Below are positions 44,336 through 53,173 of a DNA stretch of 64,000 bases, piece by piece. The position numbers and the translations under genes were made by a program. The notes beneath the pieces are model-generated. The model did not search any database. It saw only the letters and a program-made list of their open reading frames with translations, and had not been told where the DNA came from. Every line of letters begins with the position of its first letter. Position 1 is the stretch's first letter. Source of the DNA: Euborellia annulipes (lineage: Eukaryota; Arthropoda; Insecta; Dermaptera; Anisolabididae); NCBI GenBank assembly GCA_023213315.1, contig JAKCPI010001921.1, positions 1 to 64,000 on the forward strand, read 5' to 3'.

Positions 44336-44643
44336 AGAGGAGGGCGACGGTCATTTTGGAGAATGTGAGGAGGTCGGTAGGATGATGGGGGGAGGATCAA
44401 GGAACTTGGTGGAGACTATTGAAGGGTGATAGAATCGATGAATGACTGATGAAGGTGCTGAGGATGGTGGAAAAGCGATGGGTCGAGGAGGAAAGGAGAG
44501 CCAAAACCCAATAAGGGTACGGCTTGGGACTCATTCAGTATATAGATGTTAAGCGGAATTACAAATTGTGTATGTTGTTTATTATGTATATTATTTTGTA
44601 TGTATTATGTGCTGAATAAATAATAATAATAATAATAATAATA
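44336..44643 (+). pseudogene. 5'-truncated non-LTR retrotransposon 3' end
   Basis: A short G-rich coding-like end (one frame reads ATVILENVRRSVG then stop) is followed by an untranslated stretch and an AATAAT simple tail at 44620-44643. A heavily 5'-truncated insertion ending in a short tandem tail is typical of non-LTR elements. The family is not identifiable from so little. Confidence 0.4.
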
Positions 44644-44674
44644 TTTAACTCAGGGGTTCCCAACCTGGTAAATA

Positions 44675-45289
44675 CTAGCCGCGTCGCCCCCCTAGGACCC
44701 CTCTCCAGCTGGCTCGGGCCCGCCTGCGGCGGACCCTCGCCTTTTCTTCTTAATTTTGAAAAGAAAATTACACAATTTTCACACACTTTTTTTTCATTCA
44801 CACTCATATCCACATACACATTCACACAGTCTTTTCGGCAACTTAGGCCATATAAGACTTTGACGATAACCGTTATCCAAATGGCTTAAATAAAATCCTC
44901 GGACTGCCTGGGGTCCGAACCCGCGACGATTGGTATACGAGGTTAGCACGCTAACCTCTACGCCATGCCCCGAGGGAAAAGAAAATTATTATTAATCCAT
45001 TCCATTCCAGTGCCTGCTTGAGGATTTGTTTACGTTCATGGAATACACAAATGAAAAGAATACATAAATATTTCTCTATACATTTCCTATGGGAGAAATC
45101 GTAACTTTAAAAATTAATAACTCAAAAGGTTATAGGAATTTCGGAATGAAAATAATTTTTCTATAATCCCTAGAAGATCCTCTTTATGCATAAAAAATTT
45201 CATTTCAAAATTCCAACGGGAAATTGGTCAAACAGAGCGTGACAGACAGACATACAGACAGACGGACATTAGTGAATTATATATATAGA
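44675..45289 (-). mobile_element. Helitron-like nonautonomous element, both ends present
   Basis: On the minus strand it begins TCTATATATATAATTC at 45289, followed by CTAATGTCCGTCTGTCTG. It ends with a short GC hairpin and CGCGGCTAG at 44675. TC and CTAG termini with a 3' hairpin and no target duplication fit Helitrons. It carries the CTCAAGCAGGCACTGG block that defines the family here. A SINE with its own target duplication sits inside it. Confidence 0.7.
44771..44975 (-). mobile_element. tRNA-derived SINE with target duplication
   Basis: The 13-bp target duplication GAAAAGAAAATTA is at 44758-44770 and 44976-44988. On the minus strand the head reads CCTCGGGGCATGGCGTAGAGG (A-box region) and CGCGGGTTCGGACCCC (B-box region). 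Then come CAGGCAGTCCGAGGATTT, the AAGCCATTTGG block, AAGTCTTATATGGCC and a TGTG-rich tail. RNA polymerase III would transcribe such an element. It is inserted in a Helitron-like element. Confidence 0.8.
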
Positions 45290-45532
45290 TTTATATTAAA
45301 ATTCAGCTATATACAGTATACTACATTACAAAACATTAATTTTTTTTTTTTTATAGAAAATGGCCCGTTGAGTATTTTATTCTCACAAATCCTTTTCAGT
45401 AATTGGTTGGTAACCCTGATGATTGTTCAATTCATTAAATCTAAAGCGAATTATGTAATTTTTTTTTTTATTCAAGGTTTTAAGGAAGTTGAAAAAAATA
45501 ATTCCATGAAAATGATGAAAGATGATGAGAAC

Positions 45533-45568
<36 letters not shown>

Positions 45569-45924
45569 TTTGTTTGTTCCGTTTGGTGTTTATATAAATA
45601 GGAGGAAGGTCTGTCTGTCTGTCTGCCTATATACTCGTAGGATCAGGTAGAAAGAAAGAAGTTTGTGTACAGGTCACTCTCTCTCTCTCTTTCTCTTTCC
45701 TTCTTCTTCTTTGACCAGATTAGTAGTGTCAAAAGATGTCAGACAATAGACGCGCGCTGCGCTGACCTGGACCAGAGATGCTGACTCGTTTGTTCGTTGC
45801 TGGATCCACATACACACCCACACATTGACACTCCTTTGAAATGAGCAAAAAAAAAAAAACGTTACCGTAAGGGCTATACAAAAAAAAAAATTCTTTTGTC
45901 TGTGTCTGTGATTGCAAAAAAAAA
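45290..45924. other. Unassigned DNA with microsatellites
   Basis: It has a perfect (GA)n tract at 45535-45566 and a CT-rich tract at 45677-45712. Frames of 74-125 codons pass through these tracts and show no domain. Confidence 0.45.
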
Positions 45925-46320
45925 AAATCTGGTGTGACTGGCGCACAGCACACAACTTTCTCTTACCTTCGGTAATCGAGGAAAATATTTATATTTTGTT
46001 ACCATGACAACCATTTCTCCTATCTTTTCTATGAAATACAAGAGTAAAGTGATCTTCAGAAGATTTCAATGGCAAAATGAGAATATACATTTTAAAGAGC
46101 ATCTAAAAAATAATTGATTTTTGAATTTTAATCAAAATCGTTGAAGACCAAAATTTTGAGAAAATCGAAAAAAACTGAAAAAGGGCATCAGTAAAGTACT
46201 AGTACTCTTTGGCTGATTTTGTTCAAAAGCTTATTTTCACGCCTCAGGAGGGTGCCTAACTTAAATATAAAATTTCAACCTTCTAGCTCATTTCGTTCTT
46301 GAGATATTTCGTACTACATT
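45925..46320 (+). repeat. Half hairpin joined to R1
   Basis: The left half of the hairpin (AAATCTGGTGTGACTGGCGC, 45928-45979) is fused after CGGTAATCGAGG to the R1 core at GAAAATATTTATATTTTG. The join deletes the right hairpin half. Confidence 0.6.
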
Positions 46321-46887
46321 TCTACTCATTAAAGACGCCATTTTGTCTTTTAATAATTTTTTCTTTTATTTTTTTTATTTTTCCCCAAGGCTTCCATTCA
46401 TTCACTATTATTATTAAAAAAAAAGAAAGAAATTTCGCAATTATTGAACATAAATAAAAAATAGAACTTATATATATAAATTTATATATTCTAGATCTCT
46501 TGGAAATAAATGTAATTCTATTATAACCTCAAAACATGTTTTCATTTTTATCATAAAAATTTACAATTAATTTAGAAAAAATATTTTAATTAATATTATA
46601 TTATTGGGATTAAATCAATACAATATATAGCTATTAATTCATATATTTTTTTTGTTCAATATTAATTTGAATTTCTTTGTTTTTGTTTCAGGTGAGTGAC
46701 GTGTTTTTCGTCTTTTTTTTTTTGTTTCTAATCTGTTGGCAATAAATTAAAAAGGTAAGCAAATAAATAAATAAATCAACAATCGAAGTGAAATTATTCT
46801 AAAGGATGTAGAAGAATATAATTTAATAATGTTTTAATTCATTTTCACAAATTATTCTGTTTTCTATTTAATTTTAATTTTCCTCCC
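46321..46887. other. AT-rich unassigned DNA
   Basis: No gene or element end was recognised. Confidence 0.4.
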
Positions 46888-47480
46888 AACAACTCCTAAT
46901 CCTCTATAAAGCCCAAATTCGGCCGTGTCTTGAATATTGTTCCCACCTTTGACGAGGGGCGTCGGAAGACGCCTCTCTCCTCCTTGGAAGCCATACAGAG
47001 GCGTGCAATTAGACTGATAGGTGATTCTACCCTTACTGCATCCCTACAGTCACTAGATCATAGAAGAAGAGTATCTGCACTATCTCTCTTCTACAGGTAT
47101 TACCATGGTCAATGCTCTGCCGAATTAAAATCAATTATCCCACCCAATGCAACATATTCACGGAACACAAGAGAGGCATCTTCCCAGCATCCCTATGCTG
47201 TTCAGATCACGACTAACAGAACAAATCAATTTCATTCTTCCTTTGTCCCCATGACCTCCCGTGATTGGAACAAGCTCCCTGCGTCTATCTTCCCCAAAAC
47301 CTACAATCTTCAGACTTTCAAGTCTAACCTCAACAGGCATCTTCTCAGTTCCCGCAGTTGAGTTTCCCCTTTATGCTTCTCCTTTTGTTTTTATTTTCTT
47401 CCTGGCTGCATGTGACTATTGGTCATTATAGGTCTTCGGACCTTATGCACCCATTCCAAAAAAAAAAAAAAAAAAAATCG
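46888..47480 (+). pseudogene. Non-LTR retrotransposon ORF2 C-terminus with 3' end
   Basis: The first codons read LYKAQIRPCLEYCSHL, interrupted by a stop and a frameshift near 46950. From there a long frame reads LEAIQRRAIRLIGD, ALSLFYRYYHGQCS and FVPMTSRDWNKLPASIFPKTY before a stop at 47361. This wording is typical of jockey/CR1-type reverse transcriptase carboxy-termini. A short 3' untranslated region with GGTCTTCGGACC leads to a poly(A) run at 47459-47477. It is 5'-truncated and inactive but little decayed. Confidence 0.8.
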
Positions 47481-47914
47481 TTGAGTTATTTTTTTTACTT
47501 TTTTAAGCAATCTTTTAATTAAAAACAAAAAAAAAAAAAAAAACATTTATAATGTCAAAGAATAAAAAAAAAAGATGCGCAGATTTAAAAAATAAAACAA
47601 AAATATTTTAATTTTAGTTATAATATAATTTTGTTTTTTGTATAACAACAACAACAACAACAACAACAGGTTTGTTTGTTGGCCACATCGGATAATTTAT
47701 TTATGAGAGAATTTCATTGCCTAAAAAATGAAAGAACGAACACACACACACATAGAGGCAAAGATGATGATGATGATGATGACCTTTTAATGACCCCCAC
47801 GACGACGACGATGATGATGCCAACAGGTGTATTTGTGTTTGACCTTCCGCGTTACAGCGATTAGCTAACAAACAAATAAATATATGTTTGCGAGGCGAAT
47901 AGCTGAATCAATAT
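47481..47914. other. Microsatellite-rich DNA
   Basis: Poly(A) at 47528-47543, (CAA)n at 47646-47668 and (GAT)n at 47764-47782. The 62-codon frame through these is not a gene. Confidence 0.5.
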
Positions 47915-47969
47915 GTAGTAGAAAATAAAAGGTCGAGCAGCTATGATAATTTCTTTATTTGAGAACCCA

Positions 47970-48006
47970 CAGCGACGTTTCGGTCGACTATGCGACCATC
48001 TTCATG
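47970..48006 (-). ncRNA. Hammerhead-like motif in the left arm
   Basis: Mirror copy of 49146-49182: ATGAAGA on the minus strand at 47997-48003, stem II GGTCG/CGACC, then GAA-ACGT-C at 47972-47979. Confidence 0.5.
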
Positions 48007-48407
48007 GCTACAATGGAGTTTATAAAAACATAACATCAACAGGTTGTATAAACGAAATAAATTTTCAAGACATAAAAAATAAATTATCATTACCTAGAGT
48101 TCAGTCAACAGAAAAACCTCTTAAGTTCTTTGTCAGACATTTCATAAAATACATTACGATCTATCATATATAATGCATTCAGCGCCAAAGTCAATATAAA
48201 TTTTATTTTAATCATACAAATCTTATATACCTTCTAGTTCTATTTTGGTAACATATTAATAGAATTTTCAATATTAAAATAAATTCCCTAAGTACAATTA
48301 TATATTTATAAATTGAGATAACAAATATAATTAAACATTTAATATTTAATTTTTCTTTTTTAAGACCTCGGGCAAATTCAATTTTAAATTGAACCCCAAC
48401 CCCTCAT

Positions 48408-48731
48408 ATGCAAAACAGTAACCTTGTCTATAAGGTTGCCTGCCAAAATTGTAATCTTTGCTATGTGGGGATGACGAAACAATACCTTAATAAAAGGATG
48501 TCCCAGCACAAAACAAATATAAAGAACGAAGAGACTCATGTTGCCCTCGCAGCTCACTCTATTGAGAAAGGACATGTTTTTGATTTTGACTCGGTGAAAA
48601 TATTGGGTTTCGAGGGCAACGCATTTAAAAGGCAGGTTTTAGAATCCATATTTATTTTTATTAATCAAACAGTGAATTGCAAAAAGGACTTTAAAACTAC
48701 AGTCCTCTCTTATAGAAATGTAATAAAATAA
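48408..48731 (+). CDS. GIY-YIG endonuclease domain of a Penelope-like element, 5'-truncated
   Basis: The 107 codons contain LVYKVACQNCNLCYVGMTKQ: a GIY-like strand, a CxxC pair (the zinc-binding insertion typical of Penelope endonucleases) and the YVG form of the YIG motif. Then follow an Arg (KRMSQHK), an AAHSIEKGH stretch and a Glu in RQVLESIF that can be the catalytic acid. The remainder (NCKKDF...LSY) resembles the family's carboxy-terminus. There is an in-frame stop at 48390, exactly where the inverted arm begins, so the reverse transcriptase portion is absent. The domain would nick target DNA during target-primed insertion. It cannot act without a partner copy. Confidence 0.8.
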   Translation: MQNSNLVYKVACQNCNLCYVGMTKQYLNKRMSQHKTNIKNEETHVALAAHSIEKGHVFDFDSVKILGFEGNAFKRQVLESIFIFINQTVNCKKDFKTTVLSYRNVIK

Positions 48732-49145
48732 CTAGGCCTATATTGTTTGGTTTTAAGTGGATTATTTAAAATTGAATTTGCCCGAGGTCTTAAAAAAGAA
48801 AAATTAAATATTAAATGTTTAATTATATTTGTTATCTCAATTTATAAATATATAATTGTACTTAGGGAATTTATTTTAATATTGAAAATTCTATTAATAT
48901 GTTACCAAAATAGAACTAGAAGGTATATAAGATTTGTATGATTAAAATAAAATTTATATTGACTTTGGCGCTGAATGCATTATATATGATAGATCGTAAT
49001 GTATTTTATGAAATGTCTGTCAAAGAACTTAAGAGGTTTTTCTGTTGACTGAACTCTAGGTAATGATAATTTATTTTTTATGTCTTGAAAATTTATTTCG
49101 TTTATACAACCTGTTGATGTTATGTTTTTATAAACTCCATTGTAG

Positions 49146-49182
49146 CCATGAAGATGGTCGCATAGTCGACCGAAACGTCGCT
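49146..49182 (+). ncRNA. Hammerhead-like motif in the right (3') arm
   Basis: ATGAAGA at 49148-49154 (C3 replaced by A), a perfect 5-bp stem II GGTCG-CATAGT-CGACC, then GAA-ACGT-C at 49172-49179. It is sense-oriented relative to the endonuclease frame, as expected for a terminal-repeat ribozyme. Confidence 0.55.
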
Positions 49183-49239
49183 GTGGGTTCTCAAATAAAG
49201 AAATTATCATAGCTGCTCGACCTTTTATTTTCTACTACA

Positions 49240-49630
49240 AATAAATATAACCCTTCCATTAATCCAAGTTTGGGTACTCGAGTACTACTGATGTACTTTT
49301 TTCCAATTTTCTTAAAAATTAAGTCTGATTTATCTCAAATTTTAAGTTTTCTTGTTCTTATTCCCGCGGTGCGGGGTCGGCGGATCTACTCTTTCCCTCC
49401 ATTATGTGTTTTTGCGACCGGGAAGGATAGAACAGGCCGGTCCGTCGCATGGTCTGACGCCTGTTGAAAATATACAGACATAGAGCGAACACAGGGAATG
49501 CCTGTCTCAGCTCGGGTAGCTCCTGGTCGCCATCCACTTGCCCCCTGAGTTTTTTTCGGTCATCCCAGAACTTAAACTTAAATGAAGATTAGCCTTTACT
49601 TTTTAATAAATTTGGAATTATTTTGAAAGA
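49240..49630. other. Unassigned DNA, GC-richer island
   Basis: It includes TTCCCGCGGTGCGGGGTCGG at 49361 and a moderately GC-rich 150 bp. The 65-codon frame has no recognised domain. It may be a remnant of an element 5' end. Confidence 0.35.
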
Positions 49631-49632
49631 TA

Positions 49633-50468
49633 CTCTCTTAAAACGAATTAGTAGAATTTTTACTTATTCAAATAGTAGGTAAGAAAATTACATCAAATTT
49701 AGTCATTTTGAGTAGAATCTACTAAGATATTTAGTAAGTTTATTGGTTACTTTTAGATTAGTTATTTTTTACTAATTCAAAAAGTAGTTCATTCAATTCC
49801 GGCTGTCTGAGAAGCCAACATGGCCGACCAGCTGTTTGATCGGTTCCTTAATAAAGACATTTTTGGCTATATAAGGCTTTATTTAAGTATTAATAATACA
49901 AATAAATAATAATATTGAGATAACTTGTATTTTTTGTTAAAAATTGCAGGAAATATATGTTAAGTCAAAACAAATAGATTCCAAATTTTTTTAAATTAAT
50001 AAAATATTATTTTTTTAAATAGTCAATTAAGAAATATTTTTACTTAAAATTTAGTAAATATATTTCTTGATATAACGATAATTAGTTTTATTAAGTTTAT
50101 TTAGAAATAAATTGCTGGGAAGGAATATAGTAACATTCAAGTAAAAAACATTGTTAACACCAGCGACATACTTATATACCAAATAACAGAGAAGTAAGAG
50201 TAAGTCAAGTTTAAGTGGGTTCGGCTAGAACTCGAGTCAGTAAACACAAGTTAGGTCCCGGTGTCATCACACCTTATTTCATATATTTTAAACGTTTTTT
50301 TTTTTGGTCATTATTTTTTAAAAATTCACTTTTTCAATTAGTAAATAATAATTTTTACTAATTGAAAAAGTGGATATCCACTATTTACGGGTGGTCTACT
50401 TTGAACATCTTAAAAAAGTGACTATTCACTATGAATTAGTAGTTTTTTACTAATTCGTTTTTAGAGAG
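49633..50468 (+). mobile_element. ~840-bp TIR element, copy 2
   Basis: The ends CTCTCTTAAAACGAATTAGTA and TACTAATTCGTTTTTAGAGAG are flanked by TA on both sides (49631-49632 and 50469-50470). It is nearly identical to 14961-15804. No transposase is present. The TA flanks and ~20-bp TIRs are compatible with a Tc1/mariner-type MITE. Confidence 0.75.
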
Positions 50469-51140
50469 TATATGATGCATGTTCAAACATCGTTCGCTGG
50501 AGCCGTCATCATCATCGTCCTCGTATCCTGGCAGCATACTCGTTGCATGGCCACTTTCCATACTCTACTGCCAGTCAACACCACATTTTCTGGTCTTCGG
50601 ATCGAGAGACGTCCGTCGATTCGGACAAAGGTCGGCCAGCGGGGACCGAAACGTCACACCGAAGACACCAACCATCCTTTTATTTCTTCTATGTTTTTAC
50701 TTTCTCTTACCTCTCTATACTTAGGGGTAGCCAGGGAAGTTTTGGGGTTTCAACCCCCCCCCCCCCCCATGGGACCCAAGCCATGACTAGATATTTAAGC
50801 TCTATCTCATATAGGTTAATAGAAAGTAAAATATAATAAATTACTCTAATAATCAAAATGATTTATAAATACCCTAGAACAGGGAGTTTAAAAGAAGTCT
50901 GCGAACTGGCCGGACGCACGAATTGTGGCTCCTCAAACTTTCATTCTTTTTGCTGGTGTTTTTTGAATATTTTGGCTTGAAATTTATATGTGCCTGTGTA
51001 ATTTCTCCTGGACTTGGCGGCGGCATTCAGAAAAGACTGTGAGATCCAACAAATTCTTTGTTTTTTGTCAATTATTACCTCGACTGTTCATGTGCTTTTT
51101 GTTCTTCTTGTATTAAAAGTGAACATATATAAGTAATAAC
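50469..51140. other. Mixed repeat fragments
   Basis: At 50630-50665 GGTCGGCCAGCGGGGACCGAAACGTC resembles the second half of the hammerhead-like motif without a CUGANGA box. At 50722-50830 lies a degraded CATAGGCGTAGCCA-family hAT fragment (CCCAAGCCATGACTAG). Overlapping frames of 81-104 codons at 50472-50836 show no domain. Confidence 0.4.
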
Positions 51141-51680
51141 TAGAGACCGGATTTTAAGCAAAATGCTTATTGCTCAATTTTATAAGCAACCATTAGATAT
51201 TTAATTTCTATACGAATTAGGAAAAACTAAGTGCATTGAGATTGCATTTTTTATGCTTTTTTTGCTTTTTTTGAGTTTTCATGCTTTTTTTCCCTTTCGT
51301 GCTTATTTGAACTTATTTTACGGATATTTGTAATTTTTTTTTTTTTTTTTTATTAAAAAACTTTTTTCCCATTCACACACGCATACACCAGGGACCTTTA
51401 TAAGGGGGGGGGGGGCGCCCCTCCCCCAAAAATTTTCCAAAAACCCCGCAGGGTGAAAAAATTTGGTTCAGCAAAAAAAAAAAAATTTTCGCAGGGCGGG
51501 GCGGAATAAATTTAGTTTCTTTAAAAAAAAAATTTGTATACGCCATTGGTATGAGTAAAAATTGCTTATGAGATGCTTTTTTTCAGTTTATATGCTTATT
51601 TAACAACTTTTTATTCAAGTTTTTTATGCTTTTTTAAGCACTTTTTTTCCATTTTTTTATGCTTTTTTGTCCGGTCTCTA
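51141..51680. mobile_element. hAT-type element (TAGAGACCGG)
   Basis: It starts TAGAGACCGG and ends CCGGTCTCTA, with the exact 8-bp duplication GTAATAAC at 51133-51140 and 51681-51688. The interior has many short ATGCTTTTTT-type repeats, and a G/C-rich insertion-like block at 51388-51550. It is 540 bp and noncoding. Confidence 0.8.
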
Positions 51681-52271
51681 GTAATAACTATTCGAAGAAA
51701 TTCTAAGCTTATCACAGAAGCATTAATTAACTATTAATTATTTTGAATAGAAAAAAAAAAAAAAAAAAAAGATTTATAAAATTTTAAATATATAATATTT
51801 CGTGCGTGAATAAAAAGTGCACACCTGGAAGACTCATCTTATGTCCATGTCTATTTGCTATTGATCCTCAACAGCTGACTGAGGGACTATTCGTTGCATA
51901 TATACCGGGGGATTCAGCGCGCAACTAAATCCTGTCCTACTGGTTGCCTAACTGGGAGTGTCTGGCGCGAGAGAAAAACGTTCTGTTCGACTGGGTGCCT
52001 ATCTACTTGGCGTCTCCTGTTCTTCAGCTGGTTTCTGCTCGGCTGGCTGCCTATTTGAGGGGGTGATTGGCGTTTCCTGACAATCGACTACGTTGAGCCT
52101 AACTGTTTCAAATGACAGAAGCTAACTCCAAACAAAATAACAATAAAAAAGAAAAAACAGCATCTCCATACTTTTCGAGTACTCCTGGGCCATTTGTGCG
52201 TGGAGGAAAGGTAACAAGATCACCGCAAGAACAACAACATTCGGGACAAACGAAAAAAAAAGCGTGAAGAT

Positions 52272-53039
52272 ATGGAAGACGATCAACAGATTCAAATCAA
52301 ATTTATGATTGAAGAAATTAGAGAGAGCAGGAGAGAGGCTGACGAAGAGAGAAAAAGGATGGACGATTTCAGGAAGAGCATGGCGAAAAGAATGGATGGG
52401 ATAGAATCTACCTTGGTGAATATGAGGTTGGAAAGGGAAAAGGAATTGAAGGAAAGAGCTAAGATGAAGGAAGAGATCGAAGTTCTCAAATCCCGGATAG
52501 ATGTCTACGAGGAGAGATGGAATAGAATGGAGTGGATGGAAAGAAGAAGGGATCTCATAATAAGAGGCGTTGGAGAGACTCAGGAGGAGAGGTGCCAAGA
52601 TACACTAACTTTGGCTGAGAAAACTCTGGAGGAGGGGGTTGGCTTGAAGCCGAGAATTGAGAGGGCGGAAAGAATTGGAAGAAAGATGCAGGGAAGAGAT
52701 AGGCCAATAAAGGCGACTTTCGCGGACATGCAAGAGAAACAATCGGTGGTCGGGTTGAGGAGTAAGCTGAAAGGAACCAACATTTTCCTGGATGAAAATT
52801 ATTCTAGAGAGACAATGGAGAAAAGAAAAACATTAATAGAGATCAGTAAGAAATTGCGATCAGAGAACGGGGCAGCGAAAATATATATAAGAGGTGACAG
52901 AATAAGAATTGACAATAAACTGTATGAGTTTATACCGGGCAAGGAAAAACTTGTTGCATTTTCGTCTCTAAGGATGGTGGCTGAGAGGTCTCCCAACGTT
53001 CCAAAAAACGGAATGGAACAGAGGGAGGGAACGGAATAA
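52272..53039 (+). CDS. Retrotransposon ORF1 (coiled coil plus RNA-binding domain)
   Basis: The 255 codons begin with a charged coiled-coil segment of about 85 residues (EEIRESRREADEERKRMDDF onward). A domain beginning RRDLIIRGVGETQEE follows, with IERAERIGRKMQGRDRPIKA and LKGTNIFLDENYS. This wording matches the RRM-like region of L1-type ORF1 proteins, which bind element RNA. The coding potential extends upstream: ATG at 52112 opens MTEANSKQNN...TPGPFVRGGKV, which reaches the ORF1 frame only if one base is skipped in the nine-A run at 52253-52261. So the real protein is probably about 308 residues, and this copy carries a one-base slip. ORF2 starts about 135 bases after the stop. Confidence 0.75.
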   Translation: MEDDQQIQIKFMIEEIRESRREADEERKRMDDFRKSMAKRMDGIESTLVNMRLEREKELKERAKMKEEIEVLKSRIDVYEERWNRMEWMERRRDLIIRGVGETQEERCQDTLTLAEKTLEEGVGLKPRIERAERIGRKMQGRDRPIKATFADMQEKQSVVGLRSKLKGTNIFLDENYSRETMEKRKTLIEISKKLRSENGAAKIYIRGDRIRIDNKLYEFIPGKEKLVAFSSLRMVAERSPNVPKNGMEQREGTE

Positions 53040-53173
53040 ATAGACATCAAGAGGTTCTTGCTTCCCCGAGCCGAGTTCCTGATTTAAACAAATATAAACA
53101 AATAGAGTTGCAACAAAATAAAAAGAAAAACAAAGAACAAAATAAAAATTCAGGAGCAAGGAATGACGCGAGA

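Larger units (their letters stand above)
47915..49239 (+). mobile_element. Penelope-like element fragment between inverted arms
   Basis: The arm 47915-48389 is matched in inverted order by 48764-49239. Comparing the arms by eye over the coding-length stretch I found one difference (one Val/Asp change in the parallel 76-codon frames). The 374-bp centre encodes only the GIY-YIG endonuclease part. Each arm carries a hammerhead-like motif near its outer end. Inverted terminal repeats around a 5'-truncated body are a known arrangement of Penelope-like elements. The reverse transcriptase is missing. Confidence 0.8.

Noticed and set aside
47943..48173. 76-codon frame, repeated almost identically on the minus strand at 48980-49210
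   Set aside because: The two are the same inverted-arm sequence of the Penelope-like element. The frame reads over the ribozyme-like motif and has no recognisable domain.
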